This document shows positions 52,094-52,523 of a stretch of DNA of 52,523 nt, piece after piece (positions within the stretch are counted from its first letter, which is position 1; each line of letters starts with the position of its first letter). Position numbers and translations under genes: made by a program. The notes under the pieces are model-generated. The model did no database searches, was not told the DNA's origin, and saw nothing but the letters and a program-made list of their open reading frames with translations. Origin of the DNA: Treponema sp. (GTDB lineage: Bacteria > Spirochaetota > Spirochaetia > Treponematales > Treponemataceae). The DNA is taken from contig JAFSRD010000035.1 in NCBI GenBank assembly GCA_017446265.1, forward strand, positions 1 to 52,523. Direction: 5' to 3'.

Positions 52094-52122
52094 TTTACTT
52101 TTTTAGAAAAAACCGTTATACT
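52094..52122 (+). promoter_or_regulatory. Promoter of the right-edge lipoprotein gene
   Basis: TTTACT (52094-52099), a 17-nt spacer and TATACT (52117-52122) lie about 58 nt upstream of the ATG. Confidence 0.5.
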
Positions 52123-52180
52123 ACTGAGTGAGAGCGTCTTGTAGCTGGCATGTTACGCATGCTGCTGGAAGGAGGGTGTC

Positions 52181-52523
52181 ATGTATAAAAACGAGAGTTG
52201 TGTTTCGTGCAAGGGCATGTCCGCGCGGCTTGCACGCATGCCTGCAAATGTACGCGCTGCCGTCTGTGCCGTGCTGCATGTGTGTGCAGCGCTTTTGTGC
52301 GCCAGTGGGGCATTCATATTTGCCGCATGCGACTTTTTTACTCCCACCTGGAACGAGCCTGTAGGCGAGTGGTTTAGAAAATATACGAACGAGGCTGCAA
52401 TAGACAGGCACGTGTTCTCGTCCTTTTACACAGGCACTGACGGACTCTCGTGCGTAAGTACTGAAAGCGACTGCACCGTTACGTTCTACATGAGGAATCC
52501 GCAAAATTACGACCTTGCGCCGC
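52181..52523 (+). CDS. Treponeme-type exported lipoprotein (partial, runs off the window)
   Basis: The frame opens at ATG 52181 behind GGAAGGAGGG and continues to the right edge (114 codons). A long, Cys-rich n-region of about 30 residues leads to a hydrophobic segment, VCAALLCASGAFIFAAC, with an FAAC lipobox. The mature part begins DFFTPTWNEPVGEWFRKYTNEAAI and continues with a DGLSCVSTESDCTVTFYMRNP stretch. The PVGEWFRKYT-like opening recalls large surface lipoproteins of treponemes, but the family is not certain. Several codons here are more GC-rich than in neighbouring genes. Confidence 0.65.
   Translation, partial: MYKNESCVSCKGMSARLARMPANVRAAVCAVLHVCAALLCASGAFIFAACDFFTPTWNEPVGEWFRKYTNEAAIDRHVFSSFYTGTDGLSCVSTESDCTVTFYMRNPQNYDLAP

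Overview
The window reads as a piece of a spirochaete chromosome, most likely Treponema. The evidence is the dnaA-dnaN-recF cluster with gyrA and gyrB nearby, the rpmH-rnpA-yidD-yidC-jag cluster, a cyclophilin-FKBP fusion of the type reported from Treponema, loose spirochaetal lipoboxes, and a partial treponeme-style lipoprotein at the right edge. The species cannot be fixed from sequence alone.

Replication region (1-10.2 kb). The gyrA 3' end is followed by a promoter plus terminator that define a probable ~97-nt RNA. A ~1.2 kb gene-free stretch follows, with large hairpins, a perfect parS site, three copies of a hairpin-rich repeat and an inverted pair of perfect DnaA boxes. Leftward genes are rfbB, a serine recombinase, a TIGR02757/DUF2400 gene and gyrB. 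Divergent from gyrB runs dnaA-dnaN-recF, with a likely oriC (DnaA boxes plus an A/T inverted repeat) between dnaA and dnaN.

Housekeeping block (10.2-23.9 kb). A MerR regulator overlaps an Rsm22-type methyltransferase gene whose frame is broken at an A7 run. Then come a MATE exporter, enolase, an ArgA-like N-acetyltransferase, a GNAT protein and purine nucleoside phosphorylase. Leftward genes are a tetrapyrrole-methylase-family methyltransferase, the dual immunophilin lipoprotein, an exported protein of unknown function, and jag-yidC-yidD-rnpA-rpmH.

Sugar and signalling block (23.9-50.2 kb). It holds a SUMF1-fold protein, a LacI regulator with rbsDACB, two tandem GGDEF proteins, a cytidylate-kinase-like protein, ettA and tRNA-Ala(GGC) with a duplicated 3' end. 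Next is an alpha-glucosidase / CUT1 transporter / LacI operon. Ribokinase, a bacteriohemerythrin and a flavin reductase follow. Last is an N-acetylneuraminate-lyase / CUT1 transporter operon facing a GntR regulator, with matching operators at both promoters, and an amino-acid-binding lipoprotein. Neither CUT1 operon encodes its own ATPase, and both carry a hairpin between the binding-protein and permease genes.

Right end (50.2-52.5 kb). A TetR regulator and a THUMP-domain RNA methyltransferase read leftward, and a cut-off lipoprotein gene reads rightward.

A recurring feature is a promoter whose -10 box ends only about 5-10 nt before an ATG with no Shine-Dalgarno sequence (DUF2400, dnaA, argA, SUMF1-like, ettA, rbsK). 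This suggests a set of leaderless or near-leaderless mRNAs. No CRISPR array, complete insertion sequence or prophage was seen.
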